From: Planctomycetota bacterium
GTDB taxonomy: Bacteria; Planctomycetota; UBA8742; UBA2392
Length of the DNA: 64,000 nucleotides
Direction of reading: 5' to 3'
NCBI GenBank assembly: GCA_019636195.1
Contig: JAHBYA010000012.1
Location: 62,001 to 126,000 of the forward strand
Below, piece by piece: positions 1 through 8,899 of the stretch. The translations under genes and the position numbers were made by a program. Position 1 is the stretch's first letter; every line of letters begins with the position of its first letter. The notes under the pieces are model-generated. The model saw nothing but the letters and a program-made list of their open reading frames with translations. It had not been told where the DNA came from and searched no databases.

Positions 1-2166
1 CTTTTCCTCGACGACGTTGCCCTGCGCGTCGGTGCGCTTGACGGTCTTGGGAATGACCGCAAAGCGGATGTTCTCGTTCACGAGCTTGAACTTCTCGCCG
101 CCGTGGGCACCCTTGAAGCCGTCATCGTCCTGCGAAACCGGCGCAAACTCGTAAAGATAGACGTACTCGTACTCATACTCTTTCAGGTACAGGATCTGGT
201 CCTGAATGTCGCGCACCAGGTCGCCCTTTTCGTCGTACAGCGGAATGCGGCTGCCGGACAGCTCATCCACATAATCCTTCCAGGCGCCGTACTGGTTGAA
301 GGCGGGCACGGGCACGGCGTCGTCGCCGGCTGCGCCCAGCGGGGCGTAGATGTACTCTTCGCCGTCGCGCAGGCCGCTGTTGTCGGGCACGGGCGCAACG
401 CGGTTGGTCGTGAACTCGCCGTCCGGATCGCGCATGAAGTCTTCAGGGCCGATATCAGTGGCCTTGTACTCGCGGCCAGTCTTGTAGTTGGGCGAGCTTT
501 GCAGAATCACTTCGCCTTTGGGGCCGCGGCGCCCGGTGTCAACTCCGCGGTCGATCACTTCGCCCTTGCGGTCTTCTTCGCCGATGTAGTAGCCCAGCTT
601 GATCTTGGGCAGCCCGACCACCGGATCATTGGCCGTCAGCGGGCGACCGACGATGTTGCCGATGTCCTTGTAACGGTTCAGAATCGCGGGGCCCAGGCGC
701 CGGCGGTAGATGTCCCACTCGGCCTGTGTCAGCACGTCGCCGGCCTGGTAGGTCACGATGTAGCGGCGGATGGCGCGGCCGCGCTGGTCGATCTGCTTGA
801 CGGGCTTGCCGACCACCCGGCCGCCGAACATCTCGGTGCTGCCGCTGATCGCCTCGGCTTCGCCGTGGCGGGGGTCGCCGGGGCCGACGATCTTGCCGTT
901 GATGCGGTAGTTCGCGTTGGGGAACTCTTTGTGCGGCAGCCCGGTGTCGTGGTTGAACAGCACGTGGTCGCCGTCCTTGTAGAAGCGAACGTGCGGGATG
1001 TTGACGGGCGTGCCGACCTTGGGGTCTTCGGCCTTGAGCATGCCGTAGCCGGTGGCGTCGTCCTGGCGGCCGCCGGCAACGCGAGCATTGAGGTAACCGG
1101 GGTCATTCGCGCGCAGGGGCCGCCCGTAGCGGTCCACGCAATCGCCGGCAAGGTAGCGGCGGGCCGTCAGCTTGCCCCACATCACGTCGTCACCGCTATC
1201 GACCAGCCGCGCGCCCTCGGGCAGCGTGTCGCCCTTGCCGTAGAAGCCGGCAAAGGCGTTGTCGCTGTAAACCGCGACAAACCGCATGTCCTCCGTGCGC
1301 GCGCCGTCGCGGAACACCACAAAACGGTACGGCAGGCAGCGCGGGCCGCTGTAGTCCGGGGCGCTCAGGTCGTGTTCAAAGCCGACCTGGCGCTGGAAGT
1401 CCGACAGCGGGTGCAGCAGCATCACGGGCTCTGAGATGAAGTCCCAGTTGCCCTGCCACTCGTACAGCCCTTCCTTGGCCGCCACGCGCTGCAGCACGTA
1501 GTGGTTGCTGACGGGCCGGTACACGCGCTTCATGTTGGCGCGGCGCTGCTCCAGCCCCTCCGGCGTGAGCACTTCGTTTTCGGGGTCTTCCGGCCACGCG
1601 GTGTCCCAGGGGTCGCGCTCGATGTCGCGATTGAAGACGTGCAGCTCGAAGTCGAGGTGCGCGTCGGCGGGCACGCCCTGGCGCTCATCGGCGCCGGCCA
1701 TGTTGTCGATAACCTGCAGCGGGTCTTTGGGATTGCCGGGGTCAACCTCGTCGCCGTGCAGCGTCGGCAACGTGGTGTTCTTGATCTTGCGAGTGTTGTC
1801 GTTGATGACGCGGAACAGCACGTACCAGTATTCGCGCGCGGTGCCGTCGGGGTTATCGACCACAATGCGCTTGGGGTACTGCATGTCGAGCTTCAACTGC
1901 CACTGCGGGTCATTCAGCTTGATCTCGGCCTTCTCAATGAAGTCCTTGAAGGTCTCGCCGCCGTAGGGATCGGGGCTGCCGCCGCGCTTGCCCCGGCTGC
2001 CCTGCATCGGGTTGTCGGCGCCCTGATGCGACTCGCGGTCGCCGGGCTTGTAAAGGTCCTGATCAGCGCCGTCCGGCAGCTCTTTCAGTGACTTCTGGGC
2101 GACAGCCAGGTTCAAGACAAGGCCCAGCGCCATCATGATCGCCAGTGCGCGAAAAACATAACGCAT
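1..2166 (-). CDS. Secreted protein of unknown function, truncated at window edge
   Basis: The frame is open on the minus strand from an ATG at 2166 to the first base of the window, giving 722 residues with no stop, so the C-terminus is missing. A GGAG stands about 8 nt before the ATG. The N-terminus is a plausible signal peptide (short basic start, hydrophobic run ending near AVAQ), so export is likely. The rest is hydrophilic, rich in Asp, Tyr, Gly and Pro, and repeatedly carries phrases such as GRPLRAND and GRPLTAND with DxYRR-like segments, suggesting a repeated domain. I recognise no catalytic motif or named family. It is divergent from the alpha-2-macroglobulin gene across a 307-bp gap. 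That the frame is a real gene is supported by the long uninterrupted reading and the signal peptide; the function is unknown. Confidence 0.75.
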   Translation of the reverse strand, partial: MRYVFRALAIMMALGLVLNLAVAQKSLKELPDGADQDLYKPGDRESHQGADNPMQGSRGKRGGSPDPYGGETFKDFIEKAEIKLNDPQWQLKLDMQYPKRIVVDNPDGTAREYWYVLFRVINDNTRKIKNTTLPTLHGDEVDPGNPKDPLQVIDNMAGADERQGVPADAHLDFELHVFNRDIERDPWDTAWPEDPENEVLTPEGLEQRRANMKRVYRPVSNHYVLQRVAAKEGLYEWQGNWDFISEPVMLLHPLSDFQRQVGFEHDLSAPDYSGPRCLPYRFVVFRDGARTEDMRFVAVYSDNAFAGFYGKGDTLPEGARLVDSGDDVMWGKLTARRYLAGDCVDRYGRPLRANDPGYLNARVAGGRQDDATGYGMLKAEDPKVGTPVNIPHVRFYKDGDHVLFNHDTGLPHKEFPNANYRINGKIVGPGDPRHGEAEAISGSTEMFGGRVVGKPVKQIDQRGRAIRRYIVTYQAGDVLTQAEWDIYRRRLGPAILNRYKDIGNIVGRPLTANDPVVGLPKIKLGYYIGEEDRKGEVIDRGVDTGRRGPKGEVILQSSPNYKTGREYKATDIGPEDFMRDPDGEFTTNRVAPVPDNSGLRDGEEYIYAPLGAAGDDAVPVPAFNQYGAWKDYVDELSGSRIPLYDEKGDLVRDIQDQILYLKEYEYEYVYLYEFAPVSQDDDGFKGAHGGEKFKLVNENIRFAVIPKTVKRTDAQGNVVEEK

Positions 2167-2473
2167 GCGAAACTCCAGGTTTCGGAGGCAAACGATGCTT
2201 CGGGGGGAGCGGGTATCCTAGCCCAAGCCGCGTAGCGGTCAAGGCTTGCGCTGTCATGGAAGTGTCAGGCAGAAGGTTTAAGGACCTCGGGCACGGCTTC
2301 ATGCATGGATTCAGGACAATTCTGGGGCCAGTGAACTAACCCTTGAGGCACAAGTCATTTACGCTATGTGGTCAAATCGCAGGAATTCCGGAACCGTCCT
2401 TGCGATCGGTGCGTCCCATCCCAACATTCGGGTCCGTTCCCGGCGGCACCCATTTTTGATGCGGAGACCAGAC
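2167..2473. other. Divergent intergenic region, 307 bp
   Basis: This gap separates the 5' ends of two divergent secreted-protein genes and must hold both promoters unless they lie further out. I see the Shine-Dalgarno of each gene at its edges but no convincing -35/-10 pair and no long inverted repeat. The plus-strand reading frame of the downstream gene stays open through part of it (from 2366), but the peptide there does not look like a signal sequence. Confidence 0.5.
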
Positions 2474-5400
2474 ATGCCAAAGTTCGTGCGCTCCAAGCCC
2501 TTCATGGCCTCGTTCGCAGTCATCCTGCTGCTGTCAGTCGGCGGAGTGTTCGCCGGCTTGTCGATGGCACAGGACAAGCCCAACCAGCTGGCTGAGGGCG
2601 ACAAGCACTTCGCCGAGAAGAGCTATCGCAAGGCCTATGAAGCCTACGAAGCCTACCTGAAGGAGAATCCCAAACCCTCCAACTGGTTTGAGCTGAAGTT
2701 GCGCATGGGCCACTGCCAGGCCCAACTCGGGAACTTTGACAAGGCCGAGCTTGAGCTGCTCAGCCTCGCTGACCACAAGGGTCTGTCGGAGATCCAGCAG
2801 GGGCGCGCCAATTACCGCCTTGGCCGATTTTTCGCCGAACGTCCCCACTACTACTACGAGAACAAGAAGGGCGAAAAGAGCTGGGGCACCTGGCAGCAGG
2901 ACAGCAAGTACGTTGACCTGTCCCGCAGCGACGCCGAGAGCGCCCACAAACGCCTGAAACTCTCCTTTGACAAGCTGCGCCCGCTGGCGCTGAACAGCGT
3001 CGCCAAGCTGGGCACGGAAGGCGCCGAGTCAGTCGCCATGTTCAATGAGGCGTTCAACGCGGGCCTCGATGCAGCCGCCGCCCTGCAAGCCTGGCAGTAC
3101 TACCTGGGCCAGCAGCGCATCCAGGTCGATTACTTCGACCGCAACGAGCAAAAGCAGAGCTACTACTATTACCGGCACGACTTTCCCGATCGCGACACCA
3201 TTCTGAAGCAGCACGACGACCTGGTTGCCATGGCGCTGGGGCTGAAGCAGGCGGCCACCAGCCTTGAGAAGCAGGGGCGCAAGCTCGAGGCCCCGATCGC
3301 CGAGGCCGCCAAGCTAGCACGCACGCGCGGGCACATCGCGGCTGCGATGGCGACCTACCGCAAGGGCTGTTTCCTGGTGTCGTACAACCAGCTTGATGAC
3401 TGGTCGATGCGCGAGCTGCTGTATCACCCGGACCTGCAGGACTTTGACCCGCTGAAGGGCGAGTACTCGCCGCTGCCGATTCTGGCCAGCGTGTACAAGG
3501 ACTATCACGACACCGAGTTCGCGGACGACGCGCAGTTCTACATCGGGTATGTGCTGGGCCAGGTCGGCCGCCACCAGGAGTCCGAGCAGGCCTATGAAGT
3601 GCTGGTCAAGGACGAAGCGTTCAAGGAAAGCACCGAGACTGCCAGCGCGAAGTACATGCTGCAACAGCTGCGCGCCGAGCGTTTGCAGACCCGCACCAAG
3701 GTCTCCGACACTGACATCGCCAGCGACAAGCGTATCACCAAGTGGCACGACGGCATTTCATGGTCTTTCCGCGAAGGCGGCGCGAGCAACCGCAGCCTGT
3801 TCAAGCGCGGCGAGCGCATCGGCCTGTGGACCGAGACCCGCAACGTCAAGCAATTCAAGGTGCGGGCCCTTACCTTCAACCTGCCGGGCATGATGAAAGA
3901 CGCCGAGTTTCTCGCGGCCCACACCGCGGGCCTGTCGCACATCGGCGACGCTGCGCTGCAAGGCGTGATTGCCCGCTACATCGGCGAAAAGGTCTTTGAA
4001 AAGGCGTACGAAACCGGCGACGACGGCAAGCGCAACTACACGCGCATGAACTTCCAGCTTCCGGAAACGCTGCCCGTCGGCAGCTACCTCGTCGAAGTTG
4101 ATACCGGCAGCGTCGTTAACCGCCGGCTGATCATGGTCAGCGAGTCACAACTGGTCGTGCAGACCTACAACCCGGTTGAAAACCTGGCTATCTTCGTGGA
4201 CGCCACCAGCGGCGCGCCGCTTGCCAACACCGAGTTCGTGTACAAGCGCTGGCGCCAGTACTGGAGCAACGATACTTACGTCTGGCAGGTGGACAGCAGC
4301 CGCTACACCAGCGACGCGCAGGGCCGCGTGCGCATCCCCACCGGCGGCAGCGTGGGCTGGCAGGGCTGGATGCTGTACGCCGAAAGCGCCGGACGCTACG
4401 CGTGGCACCAGTCCGGGTTTGAGTGGTGGCAGCAGCGCGGCGCCGACGACAGCACCACCGCCGATGTTCGCGTGTACCCGATGACCGACCGCCCGGTGTA
4501 CCGCCCCGGCGACGAAGTGCACGGCAAGATTATCCTGCGCCGTCGCGACGGCGGCGAGTGGCGCAACGTGCCCGGCATGAGCGCGCACCTTGAAATCCGC
4601 GACGCCCGCGGCGAAGAACGCTTCAGCCGCCAGATCAGCGCCAACGACTTCGGCGCGCTTGAGTACGACCTGCCGCTGGCCAAGGATGCGGCGCTGGGCA
4701 ACTGGCGCTTCATCATTCGCTCCAGCAAGTCCGGCAACTGGCTGGGCAGCGGACACTTCGCCGTGGAAGAATACAAGAAGCCCGAGTTTGAAGTTCTCGT
4801 CTCGCCGCCTGACAAGCCTGTGAAGCTGGGCGAAGCCATCAGCGCCAACATCCGCGGCGAGTACTACTTCGGCGGTCCAGCCGCCGGCGCCGACGTGAAC
4901 TACAAGGTCTTCCGCGACTTCTACTTTCACTCGGTGTACTTCCCGCGCCGCTATGACTGGCTGTACAACTGGCAGTCGCCGGTGTGGTACGGCACGCCCG
5001 ACATGCAGTTCAACCGCAATGCCGGCAGCGAATTGATCACCGAGGGCAAGGGCAAACTGAACGAGCAAGGCGAGTTGGTCATTGAGTGGAACACCGCCAA
5101 AGCCCTGACTGACTGGCCCGAGTACGACCACCAGTACCGCGTGGAGTGCGAAGTGACCGACGCCAGCCGCCGCACCATCAACGGCAGCGGGGCGGTCAAG
5201 GCTCTGCGCCGCGCGTTCTTTGCCTTCGTGGACAACCGGCTGGGCTTCTACCGGCCGAACGACAAGCTGGACATTGAAGTGCGCACGGTAACGGCCGACA
5301 ACAAGCCGGTCGCGGCCAAGGGCACGCTGGAAATGCACAAGGTGACGTTCAGCAAGCGCACCGACGAAAACGGCATGCCTCGCATCGACGAAAGCCGCAC

Positions 5401-8400
5401 GCTGGTCAAGACCTGGGATCTGAACACCGACGAGCGCGGTTTGGCACTGTTCAATGAAAAGGTCACCGAAGCCGGAACCTTTGACCTCGTGTACAAGACC
5501 GTTGACGAATGGGGCACCACGATCGAGGGCAGCACCCGCATCATCGTCAAGGCCGACACCTGGATGCCCGGCAGCTATCGCTTCGGCACGCTCAGCCTGA
5601 TCCCGCAGACCCGCGTGTACACGCAGGGCGAAACCGCCAAGGTGCTGCTGGCCAGCGACTTCAAGGACGCCTGGATGCTGATCAGCGTGATCGCGGGCCG
5701 TGAGGTAATCTCACAGTCCTTCCTGTCCACCGGCGAGACCGGCGGCCAGTTTGAACTTGAGATCCTGATGGGCCGTGAGCACATCCCCAACTTCCATATC
5801 AATGTGCTGACCGTGCAGAACGGCGAGCTGCACACCAACACCCTTGAGCTGTTCGTGCCGCCTGATCACGAGTTCCTGGATGTGCAGGTCACCAGCGACA
5901 AGGACCAGTACCAGCCGGGCGAAAAGGGCAAGCTGACCGTGACCGCCAAGGACAAGTTCGGCAACCCCGTCGCCGCCGAGTTTGCGCTGACGGTGTTCGA
6001 CCGCAGCGTGACCTACATTGCCCCGGACCGCACGCCGAACATCATCAAGCACTTCTACGGCGACCGGCGCTGGTACCGCCTGAACTACCGCAACAGCTAC
6101 CAGACGGCGGTCAACCCCAACCAGGTCGATCTGCAGAAGTACGAAGAACTGCGCTGGTACGGCGCGCCGCTGGGATGGGGCGTGCGCAACTGGATGGACT
6201 GGGAGCGCAACGCCTTCAACTTTGCCGACGAGCGCCAGGACCGCACCGAACGCTACCAGCGCGGGTTTGCCGGCAAGACCAAAGAAGCCGGCGGCCGCAA
6301 CGCAGAGAACCCTGAAGACGAGCTCAACGATGCCCTGCGCGACGAAGAAGGTTTGGGGGGCGGAGCCGGCGGCAACGTGGCACGCCGCGCCCGTGGCGGC
6401 GGAGGCCGCGCTGCTGATGCGGCAGCACCTGGCGCTGCGCCCGGGGCCGAGGCAGAAGACGCTAATGAGGAGACGCGCGAAAGCGCCAAGACCGGTTCAG
6501 CCGACAAGAAAGCCGAAAAGGCCGACTGGGGCGAAGCGCTGGCCAACGAAGAAGGCGTGGCTGTGCCGCGCGTGCGCAGCAACTTCAAGGACACCGCGTT
6601 CTACGCACACCGCGTGACCACGGGCCGCGACGGCAAGGCCACCGTCGAAGTCCAGTTCCCGGACAACCTGACCGACTGGCGCATTGCGGCGCGCGGTATC
6701 ACCAGCGTCGCCAAGGTCGGCGAGGCCTTCCACAGCGTGAAGACCACCAAGCGCCTGATCCTGCGCGACCAGGCCCCGCGCTTCTTTGTCGAAGGTGACG
6801 TGGTGACGCTGTCGGGCATTATCATGAACCGCTACGAGACAGCGCTGGCCGTCAAGGCGATGCTGGTGCTCAACCCGAAGGACACCGCCACGAAGGAAGA
6901 CCTGGCGGCGTTCTGCCGCTTCGAACTGTTCCCTGAAACGCCGGACGTGCAGGTGTTTGACGTGCCGGCGGGCGGCGAGATTCGCGTGGACTGGCGCATC
7001 CGCATGACCGGCGCCGGCAAGTTCAACATTCGCATGCTGGCCCTGACCACAGTTGAATCCGACGCCACCGAAAAGAGCTTCTACTGCAAGGTGCGCGGCG
7101 CCGAGATGTACCAGGCCCACACCGCCGTGATCAACGACGGCGAAAAGGCCGCGCAGTTCATGGTTGATCTGCCGCAGCAGATGGACCCCGAGCAGACGTA
7201 CATGGACCTGCAACTCTCGCCCAGCGTCGCGGCGCTGGCCATGGACGCCCTGCCGTACCTGCTTGAGTTCCCCTACGGCTGTGTCGAGCAGACCATGAGC
7301 CGTTTCCTGCCCGCGGTACTGGTGCGTAAGACACTCCAGGACGCCGGCCTGAACCTTGAAGACATCGCGGCCCGCCGCTCCAAGATGGACTACGAGGGCG
7401 TCAACCCGCAAGCCGCATACTGGTACAAGCGCAACCCGGTGTTCGACACCGGCACGCTGAACGCCATCCTGGACTCGGGCATCAAGCGCCTTGCCTTCAT
7501 GCAGCACGCCAGCGGCGGCTGGGGCTGGTGGCAGGGCGGCTACAGCGACACCTACATGAGCGCATACGTGGCCTATGGCCTGCACACCGCCAAGGAAGCG
7601 GGCGTGGCGTTTGACCACAACATGCTCACGCGCTGCATCAGCTTCCTGCGCAGCGAAGCACGCAAGGAAAAAGACCTGCACCGCGTGGCCTACATCGCCT
7701 ATGTGCTCAGCTACGCCGGCAACCCCGACAAGGAGCTGCTGGACAAAATCTATGACCGTCGCGACGACCTGACGCACCAGTCACGCGCCATGAACTGCAT
7801 GGCCCAATGGCTGGCCGGCGACAAGGAACGTGCCCGTATCCTGATCAGCAACATTGAAGACTACCGCAAGGAAGACACCGCCAACGGCACCACCTGGTGG
7901 GACGGCGGCAAGGAATACTGGTGGTGGTACAACGACAAGATTGAGACCAACGCGTTTGTGATGCAGGCATTCACGATGGTTGACCCGACCAACAAGTACC
8001 TGGAAAAGCACGTGCGCTGGCTTGCCCAGAACCGCAAAGGCAGCCGCTGGAACAGCACCAAGGACACCAGCCACGCGGTGTCAGCGCTGATGGCCTACGC
8101 CAAGGCCACGGGCGAGCTCAGCCGCAGCTACACGGTGACGGTCAAGCGCAACGGCGAGCCGATCCACAGCTGGCAGGTCACACCCCAGAACGTGTTCAGC
8201 ATGCAGACCAACGTGCGTCTGCGCGGCAGCCAGCTGCCCCCGGGCAAGCACAACTTCACGATTGAGCGCGAGGGCGAAGGCAAGGTTTACTTCAGCAGCT
8301 TTGTCAGCTACTTCAGCAAGGAAGACAAGCTGAAGGCAACCGGCAACCAGATCCACATCGAGCGCAAGTACTACAAGCTGATCGAGAAGAACGAAGAAGT

Positions 8401-8836
8401 CACGGTCAGGAAGACCATGCCCGACGGCACGGTCAAGGAAGTCAAAGAAATGCGCAAGACCTACGACCGTGAACTGCTTGAGTACGGCGCGAAGATGGTC
8501 AGCGGCGACAAGATTGAAGTTGAACTTGGCATCACCGCTGACAATGACTACGAGTACCTGAGCTTCGAAGACTTCAAGCCCGCGGGCTGTGAACCGCTGG
8601 CCCTTCGCAGCGGCGGCGGATACGCCGGCGGCACAGTCCAGAACGTCGAACTGCGGGACGACCGTGTGGCCTTCTTCATGAGCTACATGCGCCAGGGGTA
8701 CTTCACGCTGCGCTACCAGTTGCGCTGCGAGATCCCCGGCACGTTCAGCGCGCTGCCCACGCAGGGCGGCAGCATGTACGTCAGTGAAGTCCGCGCCAAC
8801 AGCGAGGAATGGAAGGTCACCATCAGCGACAAGTAG
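2474..8836 (+). CDS. Alpha-2-macroglobulin family protein with N-terminal helical repeat region
   Basis: A 2120-residue envelope protein. The start at 2474 has GGAG 7 nt upstream and gives a signal-anchor-like N-terminus; an upstream ATG at 2366 would put a basic non-hydrophobic stretch first. Residues about 35-330 look TPR-like (repeated A-x-x-x-Y-E-A/F helices). Then follow macroglobulin beta domains, including the typical TDRPVYRPGDEV of MG2. A disordered Gly/Ala/charged linker lies at about 1252-1365, directly before the A2M core (VRSNFKDTAFYAH). The thioester motif PYGCVEQT is present with Cys1603, followed by the alpha-helical thioester domain (GGWGWW). Bacterial A2M proteins covalently trap attacking proteases; that role is inferred here from the intact CxEQ. 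The TPR-like front end makes it longer than the E. coli homologue. No pbpC partner is next to it. Confidence 0.9.
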   Translation: MPKFVRSKPFMASFAVILLLSVGGVFAGLSMAQDKPNQLAEGDKHFAEKSYRKAYEAYEAYLKENPKPSNWFELKLRMGHCQAQLGNFDKAELELLSLADHKGLSEIQQGRANYRLGRFFAERPHYYYENKKGEKSWGTWQQDSKYVDLSRSDAESAHKRLKLSFDKLRPLALNSVAKLGTEGAESVAMFNEAFNAGLDAAAALQAWQYYLGQQRIQVDYFDRNEQKQSYYYYRHDFPDRDTILKQHDDLVAMALGLKQAATSLEKQGRKLEAPIAEAAKLARTRGHIAAAMATYRKGCFLVSYNQLDDWSMRELLYHPDLQDFDPLKGEYSPLPILASVYKDYHDTEFADDAQFYIGYVLGQVGRHQESEQAYEVLVKDEAFKESTETASAKYMLQQLRAERLQTRTKVSDTDIASDKRITKWHDGISWSFREGGASNRSLFKRGERIGLWTETRNVKQFKVRALTFNLPGMMKDAEFLAAHTAGLSHIGDAALQGVIARYIGEKVFEKAYETGDDGKRNYTRMNFQLPETLPVGSYLVEVDTGSVVNRRLIMVSESQLVVQTYNPVENLAIFVDATSGAPLANTEFVYKRWRQYWSNDTYVWQVDSSRYTSDAQGRVRIPTGGSVGWQGWMLYAESAGRYAWHQSGFEWWQQRGADDSTTADVRVYPMTDRPVYRPGDEVHGKIILRRRDGGEWRNVPGMSAHLEIRDARGEERFSRQISANDFGALEYDLPLAKDAALGNWRFIIRSSKSGNWLGSGHFAVEEYKKPEFEVLVSPPDKPVKLGEAISANIRGEYYFGGPAAGADVNYKVFRDFYFHSVYFPRRYDWLYNWQSPVWYGTPDMQFNRNAGSELITEGKGKLNEQGELVIEWNTAKALTDWPEYDHQYRVECEVTDASRRTINGSGAVKALRRAFFAFVDNRLGFYRPNDKLDIEVRTVTADNKPVAAKGTLEMHKVTFSKRTDENGMPRIDESRTLVKTWDLNTDERGLALFNEKVTEAGTFDLVYKTVDEWGTTIEGSTRIIVKADTWMPGSYRFGTLSLIPQTRVYTQGETAKVLLASDFKDAWMLISVIAGREVISQSFLSTGETGGQFELEILMGREHIPNFHINVLTVQNGELHTNTLELFVPPDHEFLDVQVTSDKDQYQPGEKGKLTVTAKDKFGNPVAAEFALTVFDRSVTYIAPDRTPNIIKHFYGDRRWYRLNYRNSYQTAVNPNQVDLQKYEELRWYGAPLGWGVRNWMDWERNAFNFADERQDRTERYQRGFAGKTKEAGGRNAENPEDELNDALRDEEGLGGGAGGNVARRARGGGGRAADAAAPGAAPGAEAEDANEETRESAKTGSADKKAEKADWGEALANEEGVAVPRVRSNFKDTAFYAHRVTTGRDGKATVEVQFPDNLTDWRIAARGITSVAKVGEAFHSVKTTKRLILRDQAPRFFVEGDVVTLSGIIMNRYETALAVKAMLVLNPKDTATKEDLAAFCRFELFPETPDVQVFDVPAGGEIRVDWRIRMTGAGKFNIRMLALTTVESDATEKSFYCKVRGAEMYQAHTAVINDGEKAAQFMVDLPQQMDPEQTYMDLQLSPSVAALAMDALPYLLEFPYGCVEQTMSRFLPAVLVRKTLQDAGLNLEDIAARRSKMDYEGVNPQAAYWYKRNPVFDTGTLNAILDSGIKRLAFMQHASGGWGWWQGGYSDTYMSAYVAYGLHTAKEAGVAFDHNMLTRCISFLRSEARKEKDLHRVAYIAYVLSYAGNPDKELLDKIYDRRDDLTHQSRAMNCMAQWLAGDKERARILISNIEDYRKEDTANGTTWWDGGKEYWWWYNDKIETNAFVMQAFTMVDPTNKYLEKHVRWLAQNRKGSRWNSTKDTSHAVSALMAYAKATGELSRSYTVTVKRNGEPIHSWQVTPQNVFSMQTNVRLRGSQLPPGKHNFTIEREGEGKVYFSSFVSYFSKEDKLKATGNQIHIERKYYKLIEKNEEVTVRKTMPDGTVKEVKEMRKTYDRELLEYGAKMVSGDKIEVELGITADNDYEYLSFEDFKPAGCEPLALRSGGGYAGGTVQNVELRDDRVAFFMSYMRQGYFTLRYQLRCEIPGTFSALPTQGGSMYVSEVRANSEEWKVTISDK

Positions 8837-8856
8837 TCCGGCCAGTCAGCGCAAGC

Positions 8857-8886
8857 GCAGGCCCCCGCCCCTTGGCGGGGGCCTGC
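8857..8886. terminator. Hairpin between convergent genes
   Basis: A perfect 13-bp stem (8857-8869 with 8874-8886) has a 4-nt CCTT loop and very high GC. It sits 21 nt after the A2M stop and 13 nt before the stop of the convergent kinase gene, the position of a bidirectional terminator. Neither side has a good T-tract, so intrinsic termination is not certain. Confidence 0.6.
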
Positions 8887-8899
8887 TCATTCGGGGCGA

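Noticed and set aside
103..1434. Plus-strand frame of 443 codons
   Set aside because: It is the shadow of the minus-strand secreted protein, which has a signal peptide, a ribosome site and normal composition.
2366..2473. Upstream ATG for the A2M gene
   Set aside because: It gives a basic, non-hydrophobic N-tail of 36 residues and has no ribosome site, whereas 2474 has GGAG and a signal segment.
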